Assembly (NCBI GenBank): GCA_023437485.1
Contig: JAEZGB010000042.1
Coordinates: forward strand, 1-27,173
Direction of reading: 5' to 3'
DNA: 27,173 nucleotides
Source: Bacteroidota bacterium
Lineage (GTDB): Bacteria; Bacteroidota; Bacteroidia; Flavobacteriales; Flavobacteriaceae
In this document: one piece after another, positions 1 to 7,779 of the stretch
How positions within the stretch are numbered: the first letter of the stretch is position 1
Layout of the letters: every line of letters begins with the position of its first letter
Made by a program: the position numbers and the translations under genes
Notes under the pieces: model-generated
What the model saw: the letters and a program-made list of their open reading frames with translations, nothing else
Told to the model about the DNA's origin: nothing
Database searches by the model: none

Positions 1-288
1 CACTTTTTTTTGTGCCCGGATAAAAGAGATGCATTCATTTACCATAATGCGCCTGATCCAGCCCTCAAAACTGCCTTTTTGCGCAAAATTTTGGATGTTG
101 GCAAAAACCTTCATGAACCCGGTGATCATAACATCCTCGGCATGGTGAATGTCCCGGATGTAAGTTCGGCACACGCTCAGCATTTTACCCGAGTACTTCG
201 AGTAAATTTGATGTTGCGCGTGGCGGTTGTTTTGCACCGCGAGCGCAATCCAATCAATTTGTTGCCGGTGAAGATCGATTACTTTCAA
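1..288 (-). CDS. ECF-type sigma-70 factor, N-terminal part (cut by window edge)
   Basis: The reverse strand encodes 96 residues with the signature of sigma-70 region 2: YSKYSGKMLSVCRTYI, then AEDVM, FMKVF and GSFEGWIRRIMVNECIS. This region binds the core polymerase clamp and recognises the -10 promoter element. The reading frame continues past base 1, so regions 3 and 4 lie outside the window. There is no ATG in the open frame. I chose the TTG at 288-286, giving LKVIDLH, because flavobacterial relatives as I remember them begin with a similar M/L-K-V-x-x-L-H segment. The next in-frame upstream candidate, a TTG at 363-361, would add 25 unlikely residues. The gene follows the polyprenyl synthase by 113 bases on the same strand, and no clear TAnnTTTG box was found in that gap, so it may be cotranscribed with rlmN and the synthase. 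The family is confident, the start moderate, the target genes unknown. Confidence 0.85.
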   Translation of the reverse strand, partial: MKVIDLHRQQIDWIALAVQNNRHAQHQIYSKYSGKMLSVCRTYIRDIHHAEDVMITGFMKVFANIQNFAQKGSFEGWIRRIMVNECISFIRAQKKV

Positions 289-401
289 AACCTGGTTAGC
301 GTTTCTAAGGCTATAGACGGAGAAAGGCTGAAAAGGGTTGCATCGGAAAGCAAAATTTTTCAAAAAATTTTACAACCCATTGATATTCAAGGGGCGGCAC
401 C

Positions 402-1379
402 CTATATTTTTCGCTCGATAACGTAGTTGACCATCAATTCCAGCGATGACTTATACTCACTTGACGGGAAGGTTTCCAAAAGGGCCAGGGCCTGTTGCCG
501 GAAATCGCGCATTCGCCCTTCGGCGTAGGTAAGCCCATTCCGGGATTTCACGAACTGAATCACTTCGCGAACGCGCTTTTTGTCTTTATTGTGGTTTTTG
601 ATGGAGTTGATCAGCCATCGTTTTTCAGGCACGCTGCAGTTGTTGAGCACATGGATCAGCGGAAGCGTCATCTTTTGTTCCTTGATGTCGATGCCCGTGG
701 GTTTGCCGATGGACTCGTCGGTATAATCAAAAAGGTCATCCTTGATCTGGAACGCCATCCCGATCAGTTCGCCAAAATAACGCATCCGTTCCACCACTGC
801 ATCATCCTCGCTCACTGAACGTGCCCCCAGTGCGCAGCAGGCGGCAATCAGGGTTGCGGTTTTTTTGCGGATGATGTCGTAGTAAACATCTTCAGTAATA
901 TCCAATCGGCGGGCCTTTTCGATCTGCAGGAGCTCACCCTCGCTCATTTCGCGCACGGCCACCGAGATGATCCTCAACAAGTCGAAGTCACCATGATCAA
1001 TGGACAATAAAAGCCCCTTTGACAAAAGATAATCGCCCACCAGCACAGCGATCTTGTTTTTCCAAAGCGCGTTTATCGAGAAAAACCCGCGCCGTCGGTT
1101 GGAGTCGTCCACCACATCATCATGTACCAGGGTTGCGGTATGGATTAATTCAATGACCGATGCGCCGCGGTACGTGCGTTCATTTACCGTCCCTCCTGAA
1201 ACCATTTTGGCCGTCAGGAATACGAACATGGGGCGCATCTGTTTGCCCTTTCGGTTAACGATATAGTAGGTGATACGGTTGAGCAGCGCCACCCGCGAAC
1301 TCATCGATTCGTGGAACTTGGTCTCAAAAAGCTCCATCTCTGCGGCGATGGGCAATTTTATCTGCTCAGTGATTTTCAT
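402..1379 (-). CDS. ispB: Trans-polyprenyl diphosphate synthase (IspB/octaprenyl type)
   Basis: This 325-residue protein should condense isopentenyl diphosphate onto an allylic diphosphate to make the long side chain of menaquinone, in the cytoplasm. Hallmarks are visible: GKQMRP near residues 45-50, the first aspartate-rich motif DDVVDD at 87-92 followed by RRRG, KKTA at 172-175, and the second aspartate-rich motif DDLFD at 214-218 preceded by QIK. Length is normal for the family. Product chain length is set by bulky residues just before the first aspartate motif and cannot be read safely here; a menaquinone-6 side chain would be usual for flavobacteria. The gene lies 28 bases downstream of rlmN on the same strand and ahead of the ECF sigma factor, suggesting one transcript. 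The ispB symbol is a family-level assignment. Confidence 0.93.
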   Translation of the reverse strand: MKITEQIKLPIAAEMELFETKFHESMSSRVALLNRITYYIVNRKGKQMRPMFVFLTAKMVSGGTVNERTYRGASVIELIHTATLVHDDVVDDSNRRRGFFSINALWKNKIAVLVGDYLLSKGLLLSIDHGDFDLLRIISVAVREMSEGELLQIEKARRLDITEDVYYDIIRKKTATLIAACCALGARSVSEDDAVVERMRYFGELIGMAFQIKDDLFDYTDESIGKPTGIDIKEQKMTLPLIHVLNNCSVPEKRWLINSIKNHNKDKKRVREVIQFVKSRNGLTYAEGRMRDFRQQALALLETFPSSEYKSSLELMVNYVIERKI

Positions 1380-1407
1380 CGGCGCTAAGATAAGCCTTTA
1401 TCGGCGA

Positions 1408-2454
1408 TTAAGCCCCGGTGTCCTTATTGGCAAGTTGCCCGCAGGCAGCATCGATGTCCTTCCCGCGGCTACGGCGTACCTTGACCACGACACCGTCAGC
1501 TTCCAAAGCGCGGATGTAGGCATTGATCGCAGACTCGTCGGCCTGTTGGAATTCGCCGTCGTCAATGGGATTATATTCGATCAGGTTTACCTTGCAGGGA
1601 ACGTGGCGGCAGAATTTCACAAGTGCCTGGACGGACTCGGCGTTGTCGTTGATGCCTTTCCAGACAACATATTCATAGGTGACGCGGCTCTTTGTTTTGG
1701 AATACCAATATTCGAGCGCCTGACGGAGTTCGGAAAGCGGGAAATTGGTACTAAAGGGCATGATCCTGTTCCGAATTTGCTCAATTGCCGAATGCAGCGA
1801 CACGGCAAGTTTGAACTTGGGGCCTTCATCGGCGAGCTTGCGGATCAATTTGGGTATCCCTGAAGTGGAAAGCGTGATGCGTTTAGGGGACATCGCCAAG
1901 CCATCTTCGGAAGTGATCTTCTCAATAGCCTTCATCACGTTGGAATAGTTCATCAGGGGTTCTCCCATTCCCATGAAAACGATGTTGGAAAGCGGCCGGT
2001 TGTGGTACAGACGGCTTTCGGCATCAATGGCCACCACCTGGTCATAGATCTCGTCGGCATTCAGATTGCGCATGCGTTTGAGGCGGGCCGTTGCGCAAAA
2101 ATTGCAATCCAGGCTGCATCCTACCTGTGATGATACGCAGGCGGTTGTTCGTGTCTCGGTTGGAATCAGCACTGATTCGACCACCAGACCATCGTGGAGC
2201 CGCACCGCGTTCTTGACCGTGCCGTCAGTGCTCCTCTGCATCTGGTCCACCTTGATGTGGTTGATTACAAAATTCTCATCGAGCATCAAACGGGTCTGCA
2301 CCGAGAGGTTGGTCATATCGTCAAAAGAATGCGCGCCCTTTTGCCAAAGCCACTCATAGACCTGGTTCCCGCGGAAAGCCTTGTCGCCATGGGCCATAAA
2401 AAATTCGCGCAATTGCTCGCGGCTTAACGACCGAATGTCTTTTTTGCTTTCCAC
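1408..2454 (-). CDS. rlmN: Dual-specificity 23S rRNA/tRNA adenine-C2 methyltransferase RlmN
   Basis: A radical-SAM enzyme of 348 residues that methylates carbon 2 of A2503 in 23S rRNA and of A37 in some tRNAs. The iron-sulfur cluster ligands C113, C117 and C120 form CxxxCxxC. The two mechanistic cysteines of the family are also present, C106 (equivalent to E. coli C118) and C338 in the C-terminal AACGQL (equivalent to C355). The SAM-binding GEPL motif is seen in FMGMGEPLMNY, and the N-terminal GNQVYEWLW segment is typical. Translation starts at a GTG (2454-2452), since no ATG precedes the conserved N terminus. A TAAATTTG promoter box ends only four bases upstream, so the message may be almost leaderless. 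It is probably the first gene of a run with the polyprenyl synthase and the sigma factor. It is divergent from the O-methyltransferase. Confidence 0.96.
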   Translation of the reverse strand: MESKKDIRSLSREQLREFFMAHGDKAFRGNQVYEWLWQKGAHSFDDMTNLSVQTRLMLDENFVINHIKVDQMQRSTDGTVKNAVRLHDGLVVESVLIPTETRTTACVSSQVGCSLDCNFCATARLKRMRNLNADEIYDQVVAIDAESRLYHNRPLSNIVFMGMGEPLMNYSNVMKAIEKITSEDGLAMSPKRITLSTSGIPKLIRKLADEGPKFKLAVSLHSAIEQIRNRIMPFSTNFPLSELRQALEYWYSKTKSRVTYEYVVWKGINDNAESVQALVKFCRHVPCKVNLIEYNPIDDGEFQQADESAINAYIRALEADGVVVKVRRSRGKDIDAACGQLANKDTGA

Positions 2455-2458
2455 GGCG

Positions 2459-2466
2459 CAAATTTA
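2459..2466 (-). promoter_or_regulatory. -7 promoter box of rlmN
   Basis: The minus strand reads TAAATTTG, an exact match to the Bacteroidetes TAnnTTTG box, four bases before the rlmN GTG codon. I see no TTG at the usual 17-23 base distance. It sits back to back with the O-methyltransferase promoter. Confidence 0.6.
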
Positions 2467-2500
2467 GTTTAAAATGAACCGTTTGCGCCCCTGGTTTTGC

Positions 2501-2508
2501 TAATTTTG
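2501..2508 (+). promoter_or_regulatory. -7 promoter box of the O-methyltransferase gene
   Basis: TAATTTTG matches TAnnTTTG exactly and lies 15 bases before the ATG at 2524. It also argues against the in-frame TTG at 2497 as a start, because that codon would lie upstream of the expected transcript start. No well-spaced TTG element was found. Confidence 0.65.
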
Positions 2509-2523
2509 GGAAAGCCGAATTTT

Positions 2524-3162
2524 ATGCATTTCCTCTCCCCTGAACTTGAGCGCTATGTTGAGGCGCATTCCCAACCCGAACCCGCGCTTCTGGCAAGGCT
2601 CAACCGCGAAACACATTTGAAGGTTTTGCAGCCCCGAATGCTCAGCGGCCATTTTCAGGGCAGGTTCCTGAGCCTGGTATCCAAGTTGGCGCGTCCGGCG
2701 GTCATCCTCGAAATAGGGACTTACACCGGATACTCGGCGTTATGCCTGGTGGAAGGCCTTGCGCCGGGCGGGATTTTGCATACCATTGACATTAAGGAGG
2801 AACTTCAGGATTTGCAACGGCGGTACTTTGACGAATCAGGTTACGGCGATAGGATTGTGCAGCATCTTGGCCCTGCACTTGACATTATCCCCACGCTGCA
2901 GACCTCCTTTGACCTTGTCTTTATTGACGCCGACAAGGAAAATTACATCAATTACTACGAGATGGTGGTGCCGATGATGAACCCCGGAGGCATTATTCTT
3001 TCTGACAATGTGCTGTGGAGCGGAAAAGTACTAAATGAAGAGGCAAATGACAGGAGTACTTCGGCTCTGATCGCCTACAACCAACGGCTGGCCAGCGATC
3101 CCCGCGTAGAAACGGTGCTGCTTCCCATCCGCGACGGGCTAAATGTTACCCGGGTTATCTAA
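2524..3162 (+). CDS. Class I SAM-dependent O-methyltransferase (catechol OMT-like)
   Basis: This 212-residue protein belongs to the cation-dependent O-methyltransferase family (bacterial relatives of catechol and caffeoyl-CoA O-methyltransferases). The SAM-binding motif EIGTYTGYS is at residues 63-71. The metal-binding aspartates lie in FIDADKENY (133-141) and in SDNVLW, with D161 and N162. The start was placed at the ATG at 2524, because a TAnnTTTG box covers 2501-2508 and the family N terminus normally begins with a short M-x-F-L/I-S/P segment like MHFLSPELE. The natural substrate cannot be deduced; small phenolic or catechol-like compounds are possible. Its last 24 bases overlap the last codons of the convergent PAP2 gene. 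Confidence 0.92.
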   Translation: MHFLSPELERYVEAHSQPEPALLARLNRETHLKVLQPRMLSGHFQGRFLSLVSKLARPAVILEIGTYTGYSALCLVEGLAPGGILHTIDIKEELQDLQRRYFDESGYGDRIVQHLGPALDIIPTLQTSFDLVFIDADKENYINYYEMVVPMMNPGGIILSDNVLWSGKVLNEEANDRSTSALIAYNQRLASDPRVETVLLPIRDGLNVTRVI

Positions 3163-3735
3163 CATGCCCTTTTGTTTAGGGAAGAAGTGGTCGCGCAGTT
3201 TGCGGTAAGCCTGCCACATCAAAAGCGCCATCAAAGCGCCCCATCCGTAGCCGCAAATAATATCGGACGGGTAATGCAATCCAAGGTATATCCGGCTGTA
3301 GGCGAAAATAAACGGCCAGATAAATATGAATCCCATGTACTTAATATACGGCCGCAGGATCAGGAAAAGAAACATGGCACCTGCCATTGAATTGGACGCG
3401 TGGCCTGAAAAGAAACTGTATGATTTACGGCTTTGCACGATGCGCATCAGCCCCTCAAACTCAGGATTGTTTACCGGGCGCGCACGTTGGAAAAAGTGCT
3501 TGACCAGGTTGGTGGACTGATCCGTGATGGTGAGCAGTGCCGCAACCAAAACGCAAATCAGAATCACGTGCCGCCACCCCAAATGTTTTATCAACAGGTA
3601 CAGGATGATTGCAAATAGTGGCACCCAGTTGAATTGACGGGTGATAAAGAGCCAGAACCAATCCCAGGATTCAGAACCAAGTGAATTAAGCCACAGGAAC
3701 ATTTCCTGGTCCATCTTCAATGCGCGTTCCAGCAT
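3139..3735 (-). CDS. PAP2-family membrane phosphatase
   Basis: A 198-residue integral membrane protein with about five hydrophobic helices and the complete three-part PAP2 signature: K79-x6-R86-P87, S110-G111-H112, and S147-R148 with G152, H154 and D158 in SRIYLGLHYPSD. The active site should face the periplasm. Family members remove phosphate from lipid phosphates such as phosphatidic acid, phosphatidylglycerol phosphate or undecaprenyl diphosphate. The short N-terminal sequence LDQEMFLWLNSLGS type is common among Bacteroidetes proteins annotated as undecaprenyl-diphosphatase-like, but the substrate is not provable here. The ATG overlaps the tatA stop codon by one base (TAATG), so the two genes are probably translationally coupled. 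The tail overlaps the O-methyltransferase gene by 24 bases. Confidence 0.93.
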   Translation of the reverse strand: MLERALKMDQEMFLWLNSLGSESWDWFWLFITRQFNWVPLFAIILYLLIKHLGWRHVILICVLVAALLTITDQSTNLVKHFFQRARPVNNPEFEGLMRIVQSRKSYSFFSGHASNSMAGAMFLFLILRPYIKYMGFIFIWPFIFAYSRIYLGLHYPSDIICGYGWGALMALLMWQAYRKLRDHFFPKQKGMLDNPGNI

Positions 3736-4103
3736 TAACGTTGTCTTTTTATGGGCCCGTCGGGCTGATTTTCAATGGAGTCAATAAACGGTTCGCTTTC
3801 CGGTGGTGCAGGGTTGAGTACCTGGTCTACATTGGCTGCTTCGTTGCTTTCATTGACCATCGTGGTAAAGCTCTCCTTCGCCTTGGCAATCTCATCCGAT
3901 ATCCCACCCGTTAGCGTATTGCGGTCCAAACCCGCCTCAGCGGCTCCGGTCCGGATTTCATTCTTGATCTCATTGGTCGCATTGCGCAATTGGGCCATTC
4001 CCTTACCCAAAGCACGGGCAATCTCGGGAATCTTATCTGACCCAAAAAACATCAGGACAATAAAAATGATGAATAATAATTCTCCGCCGCCAATCCCAAA
4101 CAT
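3735..4103 (-). CDS. tatA: Twin-arginine translocase subunit TatA/TatE family
   Basis: A 122-residue TatA-type protein: a short periplasmic N terminus (MFGIGGGE), one transmembrane helix at roughly residues 8-20, the conserved F-G hinge (FFGSDKIPEIAR), and an amphipathic helix through about residue 50, followed by a long acidic, probably disordered tail. TatA oligomers form the passage for folded proteins exported by the Tat system together with TatC, which is not in this window. The gene is 68 bases downstream of the M1 peptidase gene on the same strand, but it has its own TAACTTTG promoter box in that gap. It overlaps the following PAP2 gene by one base. Confidence 0.95.
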   Translation of the reverse strand: MFGIGGGELLFIIFIVLMFFGSDKIPEIARALGKGMAQLRNATNEIKNEIRTGAAEAGLDRNTLTGGISDEIAKAKESFTTMVNESNEAANVDQVLNPAPPESEPFIDSIENQPDGPIKRQR

Positions 4104-4118
4104 ATTAAACGCTTTTGC

Positions 4119-4142
4119 CCGGCAAAGTTACAAAGTTGCCGG
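4119..4142. promoter_or_regulatory. tatA promoter box inside a dyad
   Basis: On the minus strand TAACTTTG (4130-4123) is an exact TAnnTTTG box 19 bases before the tatA start. It lies within an inverted repeat with 7-base arms CCGGCAA (4119-4125) and TTGCCGG (4136-4142) around a 10-base spacer. The dyad could be an operator, or a weak terminator of the peptidase transcript, although no T-run follows it. Confidence 0.5.
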
Positions 4143-4171
4143 CTTTGCCTGAATGGCTTAACAAATAATTC

Positions 4172-6400
4172 TTAGTCAAACTTGGATTTGACTTCCTGCC
4201 TTGGCCATGAATTATTGGTCGTATCCACGTCGGCGGTTTCCAGTTTTGGGTCAAGCGTGAACTTTGCCACTTCCTTTTCAGTTGCAAAAACGCGGGTTAC
4301 CTGCTTGTCGTTCTTGCGCCAAATCTGCGCGGGGAACCGATGCTCCTCAGTGGTGCCATCGGTAAAGGTTAATTCAATGATGATGGGCATCACCAGTCCG
4401 CCGGGCTTGTCAAAAGTGACCTGATAAAAATGTTTTGGATTTTTAAGTTTTGCACGTTCCTCGGCCGTGAAGTTCTGTGCTATATATTCATCAAACGGCT
4501 TGATATCGGCCCGGTTGAAGGCTTTTTTTGCCTCTGGCTTCATGTCATTGCTTTCCGGAACCATATACACCATTGGACCTGCCTGGACCTGGCGGCGCCT
4601 ACGGGACGGCTGAAGTGGCTTTGTGTCTTTCGGGGCCTCGGCACTTACAAAATAGCGCTTGACTTCCTTAATCCCGATATCGACATTATCAGTGGTAAAA
4701 AACCAACCGCGCCAAAACCAGTCAAGGTCAACCGCCGATGCATCTTCCATCGTCCTGAAGAAATCCTCGGGCGTGGGGTGCTTGAACTTCCAACGGTTTG
4801 CGTAAGTCTTGAACGCGTGATCAAAAAGCTCGCGGCCCATGATGGTTTCGCGCAGGATATTGAGCGCGGTTGCGGGTTTTCCGTAGGCGTTGTTGCCAAA
4901 TTGACGGATGGCTTCCGAGTTGGTCATGATCGGCTCCAGCCCCGCCTGTGACCCCGCCATATACGGCACGATCAATCTTGCCGGGCCGCGGTCAACCGGA
5001 AAAGTGGGCTCCCATTCAATTTCAGTAATATATTCCAGGTAAGTATTCAGCCCTTCGTCCATCCAGGTCCATTGCCGCTCGTCCGAATTGACGATCATCG
5101 GAAACCAGTTGTGGCCCACCTCATGGATGATCACGCCCAGCATTCCGTATTTGGTACGGTCAGATGTGATCTTGGTGACCGGGTCAGGCCGCCCGAAATT
5201 CCAACAAATCATCGGGTACTCCATTCCCTGGTCTTCAGCGTTAACCGAGATCGCTTTTGGGTAAGGATAATCAAACGTATATTTGGAATAGGTTTTTAAA
5301 GTATGCGCCACGATCCTGGTAGAATACTCTTCCCATAGCGGGTTGCCTTCCTTTGGATAAAGCGAAACAGCCATGACGTCCTTACTGCTGAGTTTCACCG
5401 CCATCGCATCACAAATGAATTTGCGCGAGGTCGAAATTCCAAAGTCGCGGACATTCTCGGCCTTGAATTTCCAGGTTTTCTTTTTTGTCGAAAAGCTTTT
5501 TTCAGCAGCCTCGGCCTCGGCCTGCGTAACTATGAGCACCGGCTTGTCATACGTTTTTTCGGCCTGTTTGTAGCGCCTGAGCTGCTCGGGCGTGAAAACC
5601 TCATCGCGGTTTTGCAAAACTCCCGTCGCGTCCAGGAAATGATCGGCGGGAACGGTGATGTTCACCTCAAAATTTCCAAAGGGCAGCGCAAATTCGCCGC
5701 TTCCCCAAAACTGCATGTTCTGCCAGCCTTCGACATCATTGTAAACCGCCATCCGCGGATAAAACTGAGCGATGACGTACAAACGGTTACCGTCGGGAAA
5801 TTGCTCATAGCCTGACCGGCCGCCGTCAATCTGATAATTGTTGATATTGTACCACCACTTGATCGAAAAGACAAACTTCTCACCGTGTTTGAGCGGTTTG
5901 TCCAAATTGATCCGCATCATCGTTTCATTTACCGTATGCGAAAGCGGTTTGCCCGCGGCGTCGCGGACATAGTCAATCTTGAACCCGCCGTCAAAGGATT
6001 CGGCCATGTATTTTTTGGCAAAACCTCCGGCTGAAATGGCAGGATCGGCGAAGCTGTTTTCCACCAACGGGGATTTTGAGGTGCGCGCCCGGCGGTTCTG
6101 GTCCAGCTGTACCCAAAGGTATTCCAGCGGTTCCTTGGCATTGTTGTAATACGTGACGGTTTGGGTTCCATACAATCGCGCCTGCCTGTCGTCAAGTTCG
6201 ATGTCCATTTTGTAATCGGCCTGCTGCTGGTAATATTCCGGGCCGGGCGCACCTGAGGCCGTCCTGTACATATTGGGCGTGGCCATCAAATCATACATCT
6301 GCTTGAACTTGTCGGGATTGGGCTCCGATTGTTTTTCCGGGCTTTGTTGGGCCGTCATCTGCAACGTGGCCAGGAACAGGAGCGTAAATAGGTTTTTCAT
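4172..6400 (-). CDS. Secreted M1-family zinc metallopeptidase (aminopeptidase N-like)
   Basis: A 742-residue gluzincin peptidase. With the start at 6400 the N terminus MKNLFTLLFLATLQMTAQ is a good Sec signal peptide, whereas the longer frame from 6430 would bury it. The zinc site is complete: H416-E417-x-x-H420 with the third ligand E439 in WMDEG, exactly 18 residues after H420. GMEYP at 382-386 takes the place of the GAMEN exopeptidase motif. The protein probably trims peptides in the periplasm or at the cell surface. It has no visible T9SS C-terminal sorting domain. It is the last gene of a run CarboxypepD_reg-like protein, DUF6702 protein, peptidase, separated by only four bases from the DUF6702 gene. 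I remember this trio as common in Flavobacterium genomes, but the functional link is unknown. Confidence 0.95.
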   Translation of the reverse strand: MKNLFTLLFLATLQMTAQQSPEKQSEPNPDKFKQMYDLMATPNMYRTASGAPGPEYYQQQADYKMDIELDDRQARLYGTQTVTYYNNAKEPLEYLWVQLDQNRRARTSKSPLVENSFADPAISAGGFAKKYMAESFDGGFKIDYVRDAAGKPLSHTVNETMMRINLDKPLKHGEKFVFSIKWWYNINNYQIDGGRSGYEQFPDGNRLYVIAQFYPRMAVYNDVEGWQNMQFWGSGEFALPFGNFEVNITVPADHFLDATGVLQNRDEVFTPEQLRRYKQAEKTYDKPVLIVTQAEAEAAEKSFSTKKKTWKFKAENVRDFGISTSRKFICDAMAVKLSSKDVMAVSLYPKEGNPLWEEYSTRIVAHTLKTYSKYTFDYPYPKAISVNAEDQGMEYPMICWNFGRPDPVTKITSDRTKYGMLGVIIHEVGHNWFPMIVNSDERQWTWMDEGLNTYLEYITEIEWEPTFPVDRGPARLIVPYMAGSQAGLEPIMTNSEAIRQFGNNAYGKPATALNILRETIMGRELFDHAFKTYANRWKFKHPTPEDFFRTMEDASAVDLDWFWRGWFFTTDNVDIGIKEVKRYFVSAEAPKDTKPLQPSRRRRQVQAGPMVYMVPESNDMKPEAKKAFNRADIKPFDEYIAQNFTAEERAKLKNPKHFYQVTFDKPGGLVMPIIIELTFTDGTTEEHRFPAQIWRKNDKQVTRVFATEKEVAKFTLDPKLETADVDTTNNSWPRQEVKSKFD

Positions 6401-6404
6401 GGTT

Positions 6405-6905
6405 TTAATAGGATAATTTGACCCGGTCATTGCCCGCAGTGAGCAACTGGCTGGCCTTTTTGCCGTTGATGGACGTTTGTATGATATTTTGTTGTTCCGT
6501 TACAAGATCGGTAAGGATCTTATTGCTGATTTCAAGGGTTTTAATTTTGTTGATTCCCGGCACGCTGAAGTATGAGATCAGTACGTTATTTTCGATCTCG
6601 CAACTTTTGTAATTCAGCGTGGCAGGCTTGCCGTTGATCCAAACCTTGAGGTTGTCCGCAAAATACTGTTCGAGCAATTGCTCATCGCTCACCGATTGCC
6701 GTGGCTCGCCAAATTGGCCTTTGACCTTGTACTTGAGTTCGAGCACGTCATTCAGGTCATCGATAAAAACCCGGGAGGTAATTTGCAGCATTTTCTTTTC
6801 CTGAGCGAAGTTTACTTGGAAAATGGCCACGTAAAATTTGTGTGCCTGAAAAGCGCTCGTGGCAAAAACGCACAATAAAAGGACGATGCTAAACCGGATC
6901 TTCAT
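6405..6905 (-). CDS. DUF6702 family secreted protein
   Basis: A 166-residue protein of unknown function that resembles the flavobacterial DUF6702 family. The start at 6905 gives a signal peptide (MKIRFSIVLLLCVFATSAF) directly followed by the family hallmark AHKFYVAIFQVNF at residues 21-33. Further typical segments are ITSRVFIDDLNDVLE and a beta-rich remainder including KVWINGK. A start at 6932 is possible but would put nine residues before the signal peptide. The gene sits between a CarboxypepD_reg-like gene (29 bases upstream) and the M1 peptidase gene (four bases downstream), so the three are surely cotranscribed. It is probably periplasmic. No catalytic motif is visible, and no function should be assumed. 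Confidence 0.88.
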   Translation of the reverse strand: MKIRFSIVLLLCVFATSAFQAHKFYVAIFQVNFAQEKKMLQITSRVFIDDLNDVLELKYKVKGQFGEPRQSVSDEQLLEQYFADNLKVWINGKPATLNYKSCEIENNVLISYFSVPGINKIKTLEISNKILTDLVTEQQNIIQTSINGKKASQLLTAGNDRVKLSY

Positions 6906-6934
6906 TTCGTAAAAATAACAAAACAGAATCAATA

Positions 6935-7660
6935 TCAGCGAGAGGCCGCCATTACCTTTTTGTACTCTTCGGCGAGTTCGCTTAGCAGAAACGATGTAAG
7001 GTTTCGGTTTTTGGCTTTGACTGCATTGGAGAGCGTGACGTCGGCACTGATATAATTAAGGAAATCCTCTACATACATCTCCGGTATTAGCAATCTCTTG
7101 ACGAAATACTCGGGGTCATACATGTCAGCCAATTTGGTTTTGAGCATTTCCCGCCGTTCAACATTCACTTCTTTCTTGAGCATTGTGGTACGGCCGGTGA
7201 TCCAGTTGATCAGCGGGTCAAGCGTCGCAAAGGGGCCAATACCTCCCATTCCCGAGGCCGTTCTCAGTTTGCGCTCGGCGGGCGTATAAGATTTAACCCC
7301 TCGGGGAATAATGCCCAATGCCTCGGCCGAAATACTGTTATAGCGCTGGATCCTGACTTCTTCAAGCTCATTGATCGCGCCCTCAAGCCGAACGAACCAA
7401 ACGGAACGGGAAAACGCTTCGGCTGGGACTGCCAGCCTTTTCCCGTGAAATTGGACCGCCGAAAACATCAGCGTATCTCCCACCCGGGCCTGGATGTCAA
7501 AATAACCGCCGTCACGCGTGGTTACTGATTCGCCGGCCTGGATATTGACCACATCAATTCCCTCCAGATTGGTAAGGTTAGCCGTGACTTTTCCGTGGAG
7601 ATTGGTCCGCGGTTGGGCAATAATAAAGACGGGAAACAACAGGAGTAATAATCGCTTCAT
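6935..7660 (-). CDS. CarboxypepD_reg-like domain protein, secreted
   Basis: A 241-residue protein with a signal peptide (MKRLLLLLFPVFIIAQ). Next comes a beta-sandwich resembling the carboxypeptidase regulatory-like domain, with LHGKVTANLTNLEGIDVVN, TTRDGGYFDIQARVGDTLMFS and a following strand at about residues 20-100. In larger Bacteroidetes proteins this domain precedes TonB-dependent receptors, but here no barrel follows. The C-terminal half is helical and charged (residues about 110-241) and has no motif I recognise. It is the first gene of the operon with the DUF6702 protein and the M1 peptidase. A weak box TACTTTTA lies on the minus strand at 7684-7677, one mismatch from TAnnTTTG. The role is unknown; an envelope scaffold or peptidase partner is only a guess. 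Confidence 0.87.
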   Translation of the reverse strand: MKRLLLLLFPVFIIAQPRTNLHGKVTANLTNLEGIDVVNIQAGESVTTRDGGYFDIQARVGDTLMFSAVQFHGKRLAVPAEAFSRSVWFVRLEGAINELEEVRIQRYNSISAEALGIIPRGVKSYTPAERKLRTASGMGGIGPFATLDPLINWITGRTTMLKKEVNVERREMLKTKLADMYDPEYFVKRLLIPEMYVEDFLNYISADVTLSNAVKAKNRNLTSFLLSELAEEYKKVMAASR

Positions 7661-7760
7661 ATGTAGGGAATTGCGGTAAAAGTAGGGAGGGCCCTGCCAA
7701 TAAAATGTAAACGCAGGCGTAAATTTTTGTTAATCCGAAAGTGGCTTTAAAGCTATGTTT

Positions 7761-7768
7761 TACATTTG
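7761..7768 (+). promoter_or_regulatory. -7 promoter box of pepE
   Basis: TACATTTG is an exact TAnnTTTG box 11 bases upstream of the ATG at 7780. It excludes the longer in-frame start at 7741, which lies upstream of the box. Confidence 0.65.
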
Positions 7769-7779
7769 AAAGAAAAACC

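Noticed and set aside
10..426. Plus-strand open frame of 138 codons at the left edge
   Set aside because: It lies opposite the sigma factor gene, whose minus-strand translation has clear region 2 motifs. The plus-strand product resembles nothing and has no promoter box.
1270..1863. Long plus-strand frame of 197 codons across the polyprenyl synthase and rlmN genes
   Set aside because: It is antisense to two genes with complete catalytic motifs. Long antisense frames are common in this GC range.
4172..6400. T9SS C-terminal sorting domain on the M1 peptidase
   Set aside because: The last 80 residues lack the usual conserved glycine and lysine pattern of such domains.
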